From Cervus elaphus (lineage: Eukaryota; Chordata; Mammalia; Artiodactyla; Cervidae), in contig NW_025316721.1 of the NCBI RefSeq assembly GCF_910594005.1, positions 310,001-374,000 on the forward strand: DNA of 64,000 nt, read 5' to 3'. The notes under the pieces were generated by a model. That model was not told where the DNA came from, searched no databases, and saw only the letters and a program-made list of their open reading frames with translations. A program made the translations under genes and the position numbers. Below, in pieces: positions 23,725-35,643 of the stretch. The number at the start of each line of letters is the position of its first letter. Position 1 is the first letter of the stretch.

Positions 23725-24519
23725 TTACCACAAGCACCTCAAGAGGAGGCTTCTCTCAGCTCTAGGTATGTGAGAGGGACCCTGAGTTTTCGGCCACAAG
23801 TGGAATGGACACCGCCATGCCCTGACTGGAAATAAGGCTGGATATCCCTGCAGTGACTTGAATGCACCTCGTCTTGCATCTCCCAAGACGAAAGGATGTC
23901 TGAATCCCCTGTGGAGACCACAGAGAAACACCTAGTTCCCCACCTCATCGCGACCGGAGGCCTCACATCTTTTGAAAACTCCAGAGGTACGCGGAGATCA
24001 GTGCCTCCAAAGGAGACGATGCCTGACTCCTCGTGAAACTTGATAGGAGTCCCAGGATTCCTGTGGCACGTGGAAAGGGACCCTTGGTCTCCCGCCTCAG
24101 CTCGAGAGGCGTCCCAAATGCCCTGCCAAGCCTCGAGGAGAATCCCGAGTTTTCCCTCGCAACTAGGCAGGAGTCCTGCCGTCGCTGAACAAACACTTGT
24201 GTGGAGGGGCTATCCCCGTCGTAACTCGAGAATATACCCCAGGTTCCCGCCGCAACTCGAGAAAAACCATGAGACTTCCCCCTCGCCGCGAGATGAGGCC
24301 CGATTCCCCTGCACTGCGTGCAGAGCAATTCCGTGTTGCACATCACACATGAAAGGAGCCTTGATTTCCTTGATGGCACTCCAGAGAAACCCCAAGAACA
24401 CTGTTTCAAGGCTAGAGGCATCCTGAGGTCTCTTTAGCAACACGAAAGAGCTCCGTGGACCAAAAATCAACTCGAGATGAGAGGTTAGTTCCTGGCTTCG
24501 ACTCCAGAGGAATACCACC
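23725..24519. repeat. Monomer 30, A-left/C-right
   Basis: 795 bp. Almost identical to 20543, including GAATGCACCTCG and GGTCTCTTTAGC. Starts the third copy of the four-monomer repeat. Confidence 0.95.
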
Positions 24520-25314
24520 TTACCACAAGCACCTCAAGAGGAGGCTTCTCTCAGCTCTAGGTATGTGAGAGGGACCCTGAGGTTGCGGCCTCAAGTGGAA
24601 AGGACACCGCGATGCCCTGACTCAAAATAAGGCCGGATATCCCTGCAGTGACTTGAATGCCGGCTCGTCTTGCATCTCCCAAGACGAAAGGATGTCTGAA
24701 TCCCCTCTGGAGACCACAGAGAAAGACCTAGTTCCCCACCTCATCGCGACCGGAGGCCTCACATCCTTGGAAAACTCCAGAGGTACGCAGAGATCAGTGC
24801 CTCCAAAGGAGACGATGCCTGACTCCTCGTGAAACTTGATAGGAGTCCCAGGATTCCTGTGGCACGTGGAAAGGGACCCTTGGTCTCCTGCCTCAGCTGG
24901 AGAGGCGTCCCAATTGCCCTGCCAAGCCTCGAGGAGAATCCCGAGTTGTCCCTCGCAACTAGGCAAGAGTCCTGATGTCACTGAATAAACACGTGGGTGT
25001 AAGGGACATCCCCGTCGTAACTCAAGAGTATACCCCAGGATCCCGCCGCAACTTGAGAAAAACCATGAGACTTCCCCCTCGCCGCGAGATGAGGCCCGAT
25101 TCCCCTGCACTGCGTGCAGAGCAATTCCGTGTTGCACATCACACATGAAAGGAGCCTTGATTTCCTTGATGGCACTCCAGAGAAACCCCAAGAACACTGT
25201 TTCAAGGCTAGAGGGATCCTGAGGTCACTGTAGCAACACGAAAGAGCTCCGTGGACCAAAGTTCAACTCGAGATGAGAGGTTAGTCCCTGGCTTCGACTC
25301 CAGAGGAAACCACC
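24520..25314. repeat. Monomer 31, D/E fusion with a B-like patch
   Basis: 795 bp. D-type up to about 24757 (GACTCAAAAT, CCTCTGGAGACC). E-type from 24769 (CCTTGGAAAAC, GGTGTAAGGGAC). In between, about 24975-24991 carries GATGTCACTGAATAAAC, otherwise seen in B-type DNA. The fusion removes one monomer from this copy. Confidence 0.93.
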
Positions 25315-26109
25315 TTACCACAAGCACCTCAAGAGGAGGCTTCTCTCAGCTCTAGGTATGTGAGAGGGACCCTGAGTTTGCGGCCTCAAGTGGAATGGAC
25401 ACCGCGATGCCCTGACTCGAAATAAGGCCTGATATCCCTGCAGTGACTTGAATGAAGGCTCGTCTTGCATCTCCCAAGACGAAAGGATGTCTGAATCCCC
25501 TGTGGAGACCACAGAGAAAGACCTAGTTCCACACCTCATTGCGACCGGAGGCCTCACATTCTTTGAAAACTCCAGAGGTACACTGAGATCAGTGCCTCCA
25601 AAGGAGACGATGCCTGACTCCTCGTGAAACTTGATAGGAGTCCCAGGATTCCTGCGGCACGTGGAAAGGGACACTTGGTCTCCCGCCTCAGCTGGAGAGG
25701 CGTCCCAATTGCCCTGTCAAACCTCGAGGAGAATCCCGAGTTGTCCCTCGCAACTAGGCAGGAGTCCTGACGTCGCTGAACAAACACGTGGGTGGAAGGG
25801 CCATCCCAGTCGTAACTCGAGAATATAGCCCAGGTTCCCCCCGCAACTCGAGAAAAACCATGAGACTTCCCCCTCGCCGCAAGATGAGGCCCGATTCCCC
25901 TGCACTGCATTCAAAGCAATTCCGTGTTGCACATCAAACATGAAAGGAGCCTTGATTTCCTTGATGGCACTCCAGAGAATCCCAAGAACACTGTTTCAAG
26001 GCTAGAGGGATCCTGAGGTCACTGTAGCAACACTAAAGAGCTCCGTGGACCAAAAATCAACTCGAGATGAGAGGTTAGTCCCTGGCTTCGACTCCAGAGG
26101 AATACCACC
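25315..26109. repeat. Monomer 32, F/A
   Basis: 795 bp with GAGAATCCCAAG. Third copy of 19747/22930. Private variants are GAATGAAGGCTCG, GTTCCACACC and ACATTCTTTG. Confidence 0.95.
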
Positions 26110-26904
26110 TTACCACAAGCACCTCAAGAGGAGGCTTCTCTCAGCTCTAGGTATGTGAGAGGGACCCTGAGTTTTCGGCCACAAGTGGAATGGACACCGC
26201 CATGCCCTGACTGGAAATAAGGCTGGATATCCCTGCAGTGACTTGAATGCACCTCGTCTTGCATCTCCCAAGACGAAAGGATGTCTGAATCCCCTGTGGA
26301 GACCACAGAGAAACACCTAGTTCCCCACCTCATCGCGACCTGAGGCCTCACATCCTTTGAAAACTCCACAGGTACGCGGAGATCAGTGCCTCCAAAGGAG
26401 ACGATGCCTGACTCCTCGTGAAACTTCTTAGGAGTCCCAGGATTCCTGTGGCACGTGGAAAGGGACCCTTGGTCTCCCGCCTCAGCTGGAGAGGCATCCC
26501 AATTGCCCTGCCAAGCCTCGAGGAGAATTCCGAGTTGTCCCTCGCAACTAGGCTGGAGTCCTGACTTCGCTGAACAAACACGTGGGTGGAAGGGCCATCC
26601 CCGTCGTAACTCGAGAATATAACCCATGTTCCTACCGCAACTCGAGAAAAACCGTGAGACTTCGCCCTCGCCGTAAGATGAGGCCCGATTCCCCTGCACT
26701 GCATTCAAAGCAATTCCGTGCTGCACATCAAACATGAAAGGAGCCTTGATTTCCTTGATGGCACTCAAGAGAAACCCCAAGAAAACTGTTTCAAGGCTAG
26801 AGGGATCCTGAGGTCACTGAAGCAACAGGAAAGAGCTCCGTTGACCAAAAATCAACTCGAGAAGAGAGGTTAGTCCCTGGCTTCGACTCCAGAGGAATAC
26901 CACC
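26110..26904. repeat. Monomer 33, type A
   Basis: 795 bp. The left carries GAATGCACCTCG as at 20543. The right is the A subtype shared with 42794 and 47568: AGGCTGGAGTCC, CCATGTTCCTACC, GAAGCAACAGG, CCGTTGACC. Confidence 0.95.
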
Positions 26905-27700
26905 TTACCACAAGCACCTCAAGAGGAGGCTTCTCTCAGCTCTAGGTATGTGAGAGGGACCCTGAGTTTGCGGCCTCAAGTGGAATGGACACTGCGATGC
27001 CCTGACGCAAAATAACGCCGGATATCCCTGCAGTGACTTGAATGCAGGCTCGTTTTGCATCTCCCAAGATGAAAGGATGTCTGAATCCCCTGTGGGGATC
27101 ACAGAGAAAGACCTAGTTCCCCAACTCATCGCGACCGGAGGCCTCACATCCTTTGAAAACTCCAGAGGTACACGGAGATCAGTGCCTCCAAAGGAGACGA
27201 TGCCTGACTCGTCGTGAAACTTTTTAGGAGTCCCAGGATTACTGTGGCACGTGGAAAGGGACCCTTGGTCTCCCGCCTCAGCTCGAGAGGCGTCCCAAAT
27301 GCCCTGCCAAGCCTCGAGGAGAATCCCGAGTTTTCCCTCGCAACTAGGCAGGAGTCCTGCCGTCGCTGAACAAACACTTGTGTGGAAGGGCTATCCCCGT
27401 CGTAACTCGAGAATATACCCCAGGATCCCGCCGCAACTCGAGAAAAACCATGAGACTTCCCGCTCGCCGCGAGATGAGGCCCGATTCCCCTGCACTGCGT
27501 GCAGAGCAATTCCGTGTTGCACATCACACATGAAAGGAGCCTTGATTTCCTTGATGGCACTCCAGAGAAACCCCAAGAACACTGTTTCAAGGCTAGAGGC
27601 ATCCTGAGGTCTCTTTAGCAACACGAAAGAGCTCCGTGGACCAAAAATCAACTCGAGATGAGAGGTTAGTCCCTGGCTTCGACTCCAGAGGAATACCACC
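26905..27700. repeat. Monomer 34, H-left/C-right
   Basis: 796 bp. GACGCAAAATAACG, CTCGTTTTGC, GACTCGTCGTG, CTTTTTAGG, then C-type AGCTCGAGAGG and CACTTGTGTGG. The counterparts are 43590 and 48364. Confidence 0.95.
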
Positions 27701-28495
27701 TTACCACAAGCACCTCAAGAGGAGGCTTCTCTCAGCTCTAGGTATGTGAGAGGGACCCTGAGTTTGCGGCCTCAAGTGGAAAGGACACCGCGATGCCCTG
27801 ACTCAAAATAAGGCCGGATATCCCTGCAGTGACTTGAATGCCGGCTCGTCTTGCATCTCCCAAGACGAAAGGATGTCTGAATCCCCTGTGGAGACCACAG
27901 AGAAAGACCTAGTTCCCCACCTCATCGCGACCGGAGGCCTCACATCCTTTGAAAACTCCAGAGGTACGCAGAGATCAGTGCCTTCAAAGAAGACGATGCC
28001 TGATTCCTCGTGAGACTTGATAGGAGTCCCAGGATTCCTGTGGCACGTGGAAAGGAACCCTTGGTCTCCCACTCAGCTGGAGAGGTGATCCAATTGCCGT
28101 GAAAATCCTCGAGGATAATCCCGAGATGTACCTCGCAACTAGGCATGAGTCCTGACGTCACTGAATAAACACGTGGGTGGAAGGGACATCCCCGTCGTAA
28201 CTCGAGAATATACCCCAGGTTCCCGCCGCAACTCGAGAAAAACCATGAGACCTCCCCCTCGCCGCGAGATGAGGCCCGATTCCCCTGCACTGCGTGCAGA
28301 GCAATTCCGTGTTGCACATCACACATGAAAGGAGCCTTGATTTCCTTGATGGCACTCCAGAGAAACCCCAAGAACACTGTTTCAAGGCTAGAGGCATCCT
28401 GAGGTCTCTTTAGCAACACGAAAGAGCTCCGTGGACCAAAAATCAACTCGAGATGAGAGGTTAGTCCCTGGCTTCGACTCCAGAGGAATACCACC
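27701..28495. repeat. Monomer 35, D-left/B-right
   Basis: 795 bp (TCCCACTCAG). B markers: ATCCTCGAGGATAA, GATGTACCTCG. It also has TGACGTCACTGAATAAAC, GTGAGACTTG and GGTCTCTTTAGC. The counterpart is 44386. Confidence 0.95.
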
Positions 28496-29290
28496 TTACC
28501 ACAAGCACCTCAAGAGGAGGCTTATCTCAGCTCTAGGTATGTGAGAGGGACCCTGAGTTTGCGGCCACAAGTGGAATGGACACCGCGATGCACTGACGTG
28601 AAATAAGGCCGGATATCCCTGCAGTGACTTGAATGCAGGCTCGTCTTGCATCTCCCAAGATGAAAGGATGTCTGAATCCCCTGTGGAGACCACAGAGAAA
28701 GACCTAGTTCCCCACCTCATGGCGACCGGAAGCCTCACATCCTTGGAAAACTCCAGAGGTACGCAGAGATCAGTGCCTCCAAAGGAGACAATGCCTGACT
28801 CCTCGTGAAACTTGATAGGAGTCCCAGGATTCCTGTGGCACGTGGAAAGGGACCCTTGGTCTCCTGCCTCAGCTGGAGAGGCGTCCCAATTGCCCTGCCA
28901 AGCCTCGAGGAGAATCCCGAGTTGTCCCTCGCAACTAGGCAAGAGTCCTGCCGTCGCTGAAGAAACACGTGGGTGTAAGGGACATCCCCGTCGTAACTCG
29001 AGAGTATACCCCAGGATCCCGCCGCAACTCGAGAAAAACCATGAGACTTCCCCATCGCCGCGAGATGAGGCCCGATTCCCCTGCACTGCGTGCAGAGCAA
29101 TTCCGTGTTGCACATCACACATGAAAGGAGCCTTGATTTCCTTGATGGCACTCCAGAGAAACCCCAAGAACACTGTTTCAAGGCTAGAGGGATCCTGAGG
29201 TCACTGTAGCAACACCAAAGAGCTCCGTGGACCAAAGTTCAACTCGAGATGAGAGGTTAGTCCCTGGCTTCGACTCCAGAGGAAACCACC
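28496..29290. repeat. Monomer 36, type E
   Basis: 795 bp. E markers as at 18952, with CCCCATCGCC and AACACCAAAG, also found at 41203. It follows a D/B monomer rather than a D monomer. Confidence 0.95.
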
Positions 29291-30086
29291 TTACCACAAG
29301 CACCTCAAGAGGAGGCTTCTCTCAGCTCTAGGTATGTGAGAGGGACCCTGAGTTTGCGGCCTCAAGTGGAAAGGACACCGCGATGCCCTGACTCGAAATA
29401 AGGCCTGATATCCCTGCAGTGACTTGAATGCAGGCTCGTCTTGCATCTCCCAAGACGAAAGGATGTCTGAATCCCCTGTGGAGACCACAGAGAAAGATCT
29501 AGTTCCCCACCTCATCGCAACCGCAGGCCTCACATCCTTTTAAAATTGCAGAGGTACGCAGAGATCAGTGCCTCCAAAGGAGACGATGCCTGACTCCTCG
29601 TGAAACTTGATAGGAGTCCCAGGATTCCTGTGGCACGTGGAAAGGGACGCTTGGTCTCCCGCCTCAGCTGGAGAGGCGTCCCAATTGCCCTGCCAAGCCT
29701 CGAGGAGAATCCCGAGTTTTCCCTCGAAACTAGGCAGGAGTCCTGACTTCGCTGAACAAACACGTGGGTGGAAGGGCCGTCCCCGTCGTAATTCGAGAAT
29801 ATACCCCAAGTTCCTGCCGCAACTCGAGAAAAACCATGAGACTTCCCCCTCGCCAGGAGATGAGACCCGATTCCCCTGCACTGCGTGCAGAGCAATTCCG
29901 TGTTGCACATCACACATGAAAGGAGCCTTGATTTCCTTGATGGCACTCCAGAGAAACCCAAAGAACACTGTTTCAAGGCTAGAGGGATCCTGAGGTCACT
30001 GTAGCAACACGAAAGAGCTCCGTGGACCATAAATCAACTGGAGATTAGAGGTTAGTCCCTGGCTTCGACTCCAGAGGAATACCACC
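29291..30086. repeat. Monomer 37, type F (TTTTAAAATT subtype)
   Basis: 796 bp. GGCCTGATAT, GATCTAGTTCC, CGCAACCGCAGG, TTTTAAAATTGC, GGACGCTTGG, GGGCCGTCC, ACCCAAAGAAC. The counterparts are 41998 and 46772. Confidence 0.95.
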
Positions 30087-30881
30087 TTACCACAAGCACC
30101 TCAAAAGGAGGCTTCTCTCAGCTCTAGGTATGTGAGAGGGACCCTGAGTTTTCGGCCACAAGTGGAATGGACACCGCCATGCCCTGACTGGAAATAAGGC
30201 CGGATATCCCTGCAGTGACTTGAATGCAGGCTCGTCTTGCATCTCCCAAGACGAAAGGATGTCTGAATCTCCTGTGGAGACCACAGAGAAAGACCTAGTT
30301 CCCCACCTCATCGCGACCGGAAGCCTCACATCCTTTGAAAACTCCAGAGGTACGCGGAGATCAGTGCCTCCAAAGAAGACGATGCCTGATTCCTCGTGAA
30401 ACTTGATAGGAGTCCCAGGATTCCTGTGACACGTGGAAAGGAACCCTTGGTCTCCCACTCAGCTGGAGAGGCGATCCAATTGCCCTGCCAATCCTCGAGG
30501 ATAAACCCGAGATGTACCTCGCAACTAGGCATGAGTCCTGACGTCGCTGAATAAACACGTGGGTGGAAGGGTCATCCCCGTCGTAACTCGAGAATATACC
30601 CCAGGTTCCCGCCGCAATTCGAGAAAAACCATGAGTCTTCCCCCTCGCCGCTAGATGAGGCCCGATTCTCCTGCACTGCGTGCAGAGCAATTCCGTGTTG
30701 CACATCACACATGAAAGGAGCCTTGATTTCCTTGATGGCACTCCAGAGAAACCCCAAGAACACTGTTTCAAGGCTAGAGGGATCCTGAGGTCACTCTAGC
30801 AACACGAAAGAGCTCCGTGGACCACAAATCAACTCGAGATGAGAGGTTAGTCCCTGGCTTCGACTCCAGAGGAATACCACC
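30087..30881. repeat. Monomer 38, A-left/B-right
   Basis: 795 bp. GTTTTCGGCC and CGCCATGCCC on the left. On the right TCCCACTCAG, GAGGATAAACCC, CATGAGTCTT, CGCTAGATG, GATTCTCC. The end ACTCTAGC and GACCACAAATC links to the monomers ending at 35643 and 38019. Confidence 0.95.
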
Positions 30882-31676
30882 TTACAACAAGCACCTCAAG
30901 AGGAGGCTTCTCTCAGCTCTAGGTTTGTGAGAGGGACCCTGAGTTTGCGGCCTCAAGTGGAATGGACACCGCGATGCCCTGACTCGAAATAAGGCCGGAT
31001 ATCCCTGCAGTGACTTGAATGCAGGCTCGTCTTGCATCTCCCAAGACGAAAGGATGTCTGAATCCCCTGTGGAGACTACAGAGAAAGACCTAGTTCCCCA
31101 CCTCATCGCGACCGGAGGCCTCACATCCTTTGAAAACTCCAGAGGTACGCGGAGATTAGTGCCTCCAAAGGAGACGATGCCTGACTCCTCGTGAAACTTG
31201 ATAGGAGTCTCAGGATTCCTGTGGCACGTGGAAAGGAACCCTTGGTCTCCCACTCAGCTGGAGAGGCGATCCAATTGCCCTGCCAATCCTCGAGGATAAT
31301 TCCGAGTTGTCCCTCGCAACTAGGCATGAGTCCTGACGTCGCTGAATAAACACGTGGTTGGAAGGGTCATCCCCGTCGTAACTCGAGAATATACCCCAGG
31401 TTCCCGCCGCAACTCGAGAAAAACCATGAGACTTCCCCCTCGCCGCGAGATGAGGCCCGATTCCCCTGCACTGCGTGCAGAGCAATTCCGTGTTGCACAT
31501 CACACATGAAAGGAGCCTTGATTTCCTTGATGGCACTCCAGAGAAACCCCAAGAACACTCTTTCAAGGCTAGAGGGATCCTGAGGTCACTGTAGCAACAC
31601 GAAAGAGCTCCGTGGACCAAAAATCAACTCGAGATGAGAGGTTAGTCCCTGGCTTCGACTCCAGAGGAATACCACC
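30882..31676. repeat. Monomer 39, type B
   Basis: 795 bp. TTACAACAAG and AGGTTTGTG on the left, as at 35644 and 38020. GAGTCTCAGG. B-right with GGATAATTCCGAG and CACGTGGTTGG, as at 57118. Confidence 0.95.
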
Positions 31677-32472
31677 TTACCACAAGCACCTCAAGAGGAG
31701 GCTTCTCTCAGCTCTAGGTATGTGAGAGGGACCCTGAGTTTGCGGCCTCAAGTGGAAAGGACACCGCGATGCCCTGACTCGAAATAAGGCCGGATATCCC
31801 TGCAGTGACTTGAATGCAGGCTCGTCTTGCATCTCCCAAGATGAAAGGATGTCTGAATCCCCTGTGGAGACCACAGAGAAAGACCTAGTTTCCCACCTCA
31901 TCGCGACCGGAGGCCTCACATCCATTGAAAACTCCAGAGGTATGCGGAGATCAGTGCCTTCAAAGGAGACGATGCCTGACTCCTCGTGAAACTTGATAGG
32001 AGTCCCAGGATGCCTGTGGCACGTGGAAAGGGAGCCTTGGTCTCCCGCCTCAGCTGGAGAGGCGTCCCAATTGCCCTGCCAAGCCTCGAGGAGAATCCCG
32101 AGTTGTCCCTCGCAACTAGGCAGGAGTCCTGCCGTCGCTGAACAAACACGTGTGTGGAAGGGCCATCCCCGTCGTAACTGGAGAATATCCCCCAGGTTCC
32201 CGCCGCAACTCGAGAAAAATCATGAGACTTCCCCCTCGCCGCGAGATGAGGCCCGATTCCCCTGCACTGCGTGCAGAGCAATTCCGTGTTGCACATCACA
32301 CATGAAAGGAACCTTGATTTCCTTGATGGCACTCCAGAGAAACCCCAAGAACACTGTTTCAAGGCTAGAGGGATCCTGATGTCACAGTAGCAAAACGAAA
32401 GAGCTCCGTGGACCAAGAATCAACTCGAGTTGAGAGGTTAGTCCCTGGCTTCGACTCCAGAGGTATACCACC
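31677..32472. repeat. Monomer 40, type G
   Basis: 796 bp. The left, with TAGTTTCCC, ACATCCATTG and GGTATGCGG, matches 57913 and 61095. The right, with GGATGCCTG, GGGAGCC, AACTGGAGAATATCC and CACAGTAGCAAAACG, matches 58709 and 61891. Confidence 0.95.
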
Positions 32473-33268
32473 TTACCACAAGCACCTCAAGAGGAGGCTT
32501 CTCTCAGCTCTAAGTATGTGAGAGGGACCCTGAGTTTGCGGCCTCTAGTGGAATGGACACCGCGATGCCTTGACTCGAAATAAGGCCGGATATCCCTGCA
32601 GTGACTTGAGTGCAGGCTCGTCTTGCATCTCCCAAGGCGAAAGGATGTCTGAATCCCCTGTGGAGACCACAGTGAAAGACCTTGTACCCCACCTCATCGC
32701 GACCGGAGGCCTCACATCCTTTGAAAACTCCAGAGGTACGTGGAGATCAGTGCCTTCAAAGGAGACGATGCCTGACTCCTCGTGAAACTTGATAGGAGTC
32801 CCAGGATTCCTGTGGCACGTGGAAAGGGACCCTTGGTCTCCCGCCTCAGCTGGAGAGGCGTCAAAATTGCCCTGCCAAGCCTCGAGGAGAATCCCGAGTT
32901 GTCCCTCGCAACTAGGCAGGAGTCCTGACGTCGCTGAACAAACACGTGGGTGGAAGGGCCATCTCCGTCGTAACTCGTGAATATACCCCAGGTTCCCACC
33001 GCAACTCGAGAAAAACCATGAGACTTCCCCCTCGCCGCGATATGAGCCCCGATTCCCCTGCACTGCGTGCAGAGCAATTCCGTGTTGCACATCACACATG
33101 AAAGGAGCCTTGATTTCCTTGATGGCACTCCAAAGAAACCCCAAGAACACTGTTTCAAGGCTAGAGGGATCCTGAGGTCACTGTAGCAACACGAAAGAGC
33201 TCCGTGGACCAAGAATCAACTCGAGATGAGAGGTTAGTCCCTGGTTTCGACTCCAGAGGAATACCACC
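32473..33268. repeat. Monomer 41
   Basis: 796 bp. The left (CTAAGTATG, ATGCCTTGAC, CCCAAGGCG, CACAGTGAAAGACC, GGTACGTGG) matches 59505. Private: GCGTCAAAATTG, CATCTCCGTCG, ACTCGTGAATA, GCGATATGAGCC. Confidence 0.95.
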
Positions 33269-34054
33269 TTACCACAAGCACCTCAAGAGAAGGCTTCTCT
33301 CAGCTCTAGCTATGTGCTGAGTTTGCGGCCTCAAGTGGAATGGACACCGCGATGCCCTGACTCGAAATAAGGCCGGATATCCCTGCAGTGACTTGAATGC
33401 AGGCTCGTCTTGCATCTCCCAAGACGAAAGGATGTCTGAATCCCCTGTGGAGACCACAGAGAATGATCTTCTTCCCCACCTCTTCGCGAACGGAGGCCTC
33501 ACATCCTTTGAAACCTTCAGAGGTACGCGGAGATCAGTGCCTCCAAAGTAGACGATGTCTGACTCCTCGTGAAACTTGATAGGAGTCCCAGAATAGCTGT
33601 GCACATGGAATGGGACACTTGGTCTCCCGCCTCAGCTGGAGAGGCGTCCCAATTGCCCTGCCAAGCCTCGAGGAGAATCCCGAGTTGTCCCTCGCAACTA
33701 GGCAGGAGTCCTGACGTCGCTGAACAAACACGTGGGTGGAAGGGCCATACCCGTCGTAACTCGAAAATATACCCCAGGTTCCCGCCGCAACTCGAGAAAA
33801 ACCATGAGACTTCCCCCTCGCCGCGATATGAGGCCCGATTTCCCTGCACTGCGTGCAGAGCAATTCCGTGTTGCACATCACACATGAAAGGAACCTTGAT
33901 TTCCTTGATGGCACTCCAGAGAAACCCCAAGAACACTGTTTCAAGGCTAGAGGGATCCTGAGGTCACTCTAGCAAGAGCAAAGAGCTCCGTGGACCAACA
34001 ATCAACTCGAGATGAGAGGTTTGTCCCTGGCTTCGACTCCAGAGAAATACCACC
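33269..34054. repeat. Monomer 42, 9-bp deletion
   Basis: 786 bp: nine bases are lost at CTATGTGCTGAG and one at CTGTGCACATGG. Heavily diverged: GAATGATCTTCTTCC, CCTCTTCGCGAACGG, AAGTAGACGATGTC, CCAGAATAGC, CTAGCAAGAGC. Confidence 0.95.
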
Positions 34055-34849
34055 TTACCACAAGCACCTCAAGAGGAGGCTTCTCTCAGCTCTAGGTATG
34101 TGAGAGGGACCCTGAGTTTGCGGCCTCAAGTGGAATGGACACTGCGATGCCCTGACTCGAAATAAGGCCGGATATCCCTGCAGTGACTTGAATGCAGGCT
34201 CGTCTTGCATCTCCCAAGACGAAAGGATGTCCGAATCCCCTGTGAAGACCACAGAAAAAGACCTAGTTCACCACCTCATCGCGACCGGAGGCCTCACATC
34301 CTTTGAAAACTCCAGAGGTACGCGGAGATCAGTGCCTCCAAAGGAGACGATGCCTGACCATCGTGAATCATGATAGGAGTCCCAGGATTCCTGTGGCACG
34401 TTGAAAGGGACACTTGGTCTCCCGCCTCAGCTGGAGAGGCGTCCCAATTGCCCTGCCAAGCCTCGAGGAGAATCCCGAGTTGTCCCTCGCAATTAGGCAG
34501 GAGTCCTGACGTCGCTGAACAAACACGTGGGTGGAAGGGCCATCCCCGTCGTAACTCGAGAATATACCCCAGGTTCCCGCCTCAACTCGAGAAAAACCAT
34601 GAGACTTCCCCCTCGCCGCGAGATGAGGCCCGATTCCCTTGCACTGCGTGCAGAGAAATTCTGTGTTGCACATCACACATGAAAGGAGCCTTGATTTCCT
34701 TGATGGCACTCCAGAGAAACCCCAAGAGCACTGTTTCAAGGCTAGAGGGATCCTGAGGTTACTGTAGCAACACGAAAGAGGTCCGTGGCCCAAAAATCAA
34801 CTCGAGATGAGAGGTTTGTCCCTGGCTTCGACTCCAGAGGAATACCACC
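34055..34849. repeat. Monomer 43
   Basis: 795 bp. GTCCGAATCCCC, CTGTGAAGACC, GACCATCGTGAATCATG (one-base loss), CACGTTGAAAGG, GAGAAATTCTGTG, GGTCCGTGGCCC. Confidence 0.95.
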
Positions 34850-35643
34850 TTACCACAAGCACCTCAAGACGAGGCTTCTCTCAGCTCTAGGTATGTGAGA
34901 GGGACCCTGAGTTGCAGACTCAAGTGGAATGGACACTGCGATGCCCTGACGCGAAATAAGGCCGGATATCCCTGCAGTGACTTGAATGCAGGCTCGTCTT
35001 GCATCTCCCAAGATGAAAGGATGTCTGAATCCCCTGTGGAGACCACAGAGAAAGACCTAGTTCCCCACCTCGTGGCGACCGGAGGCCTCACATCCTTTGA
35101 AAACTCCAGAGGTACGCGGAGATCAGTGCCTCCAAAGGAGACGATGCCTGACTCCTCGTGAAACTTGATAGGAGTCCCAGGATTGCTCTGGCACATGGAA
35201 AGGGACTCTTGGTCTCCCGCCTCAGCTGGAGAGGCGTCCCAATTGCCCTGCCAAGCCTCGAGGAGAATCCCGAGTTGTCCCTCTCAACTAGGCAGGAGTC
35301 CTGACGTCGCTGAACAAACATATGGGTGGAAGGGCCATCCCAGTCGTAACTCGAGAATATAGCCCAGGTTCCGGCCGCAACTCGAGAAAAACCATGAGAC
35401 TTCCCCTCGCCGCGAGATGAGGCCCGATTCCCCTGCACTGCGTGCAGAGCAATTCCGTGTTGCACATCACACATGAAAGGAGCCTTGATTTCCTTGGTGG
35501 CACTCCAGAGAAACCCCAAGAACACTGTTTCAAGGCTAGAGGGATCCTGAGGTCACTCTAGCAACACGAAAGAGCTCCGTGGACCACAAATCAACTCGAG
35601 ATGAGAGGTTAGTCCCTGGCTTCGACTCCAGAGGAATACCACC
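34850..35643. repeat. Monomer 44
   Basis: 794 bp; single bases are lost at GAGTTGCAGACTC and CTTCCCCTCG. CTCGTGGCGACC, GGATTGCTCTGG, ACATATGGG, CCTTGGTGGCAC. The right half is related to 37234. Confidence 0.95.

Larger units (their letters stand above)
17504..26330. repeat. Four-monomer higher-order repeat C-D-E-F/A, about 2.7 copies
   Basis: The type order C, D, E, F/A at 17360-20542 recurs at an offset of 3182 bp (20543-23724). It recurs again from 23725, where D and E are fused into one monomer, so the third copy has three monomers. The C-type right halves at 17599, 20781 and 23963 are almost identical. The second and third copies begin inside monomers whose left part is A-like (GAATGCACCTCG at about 20680, 23862 and 26246). 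Confidence 0.88.
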
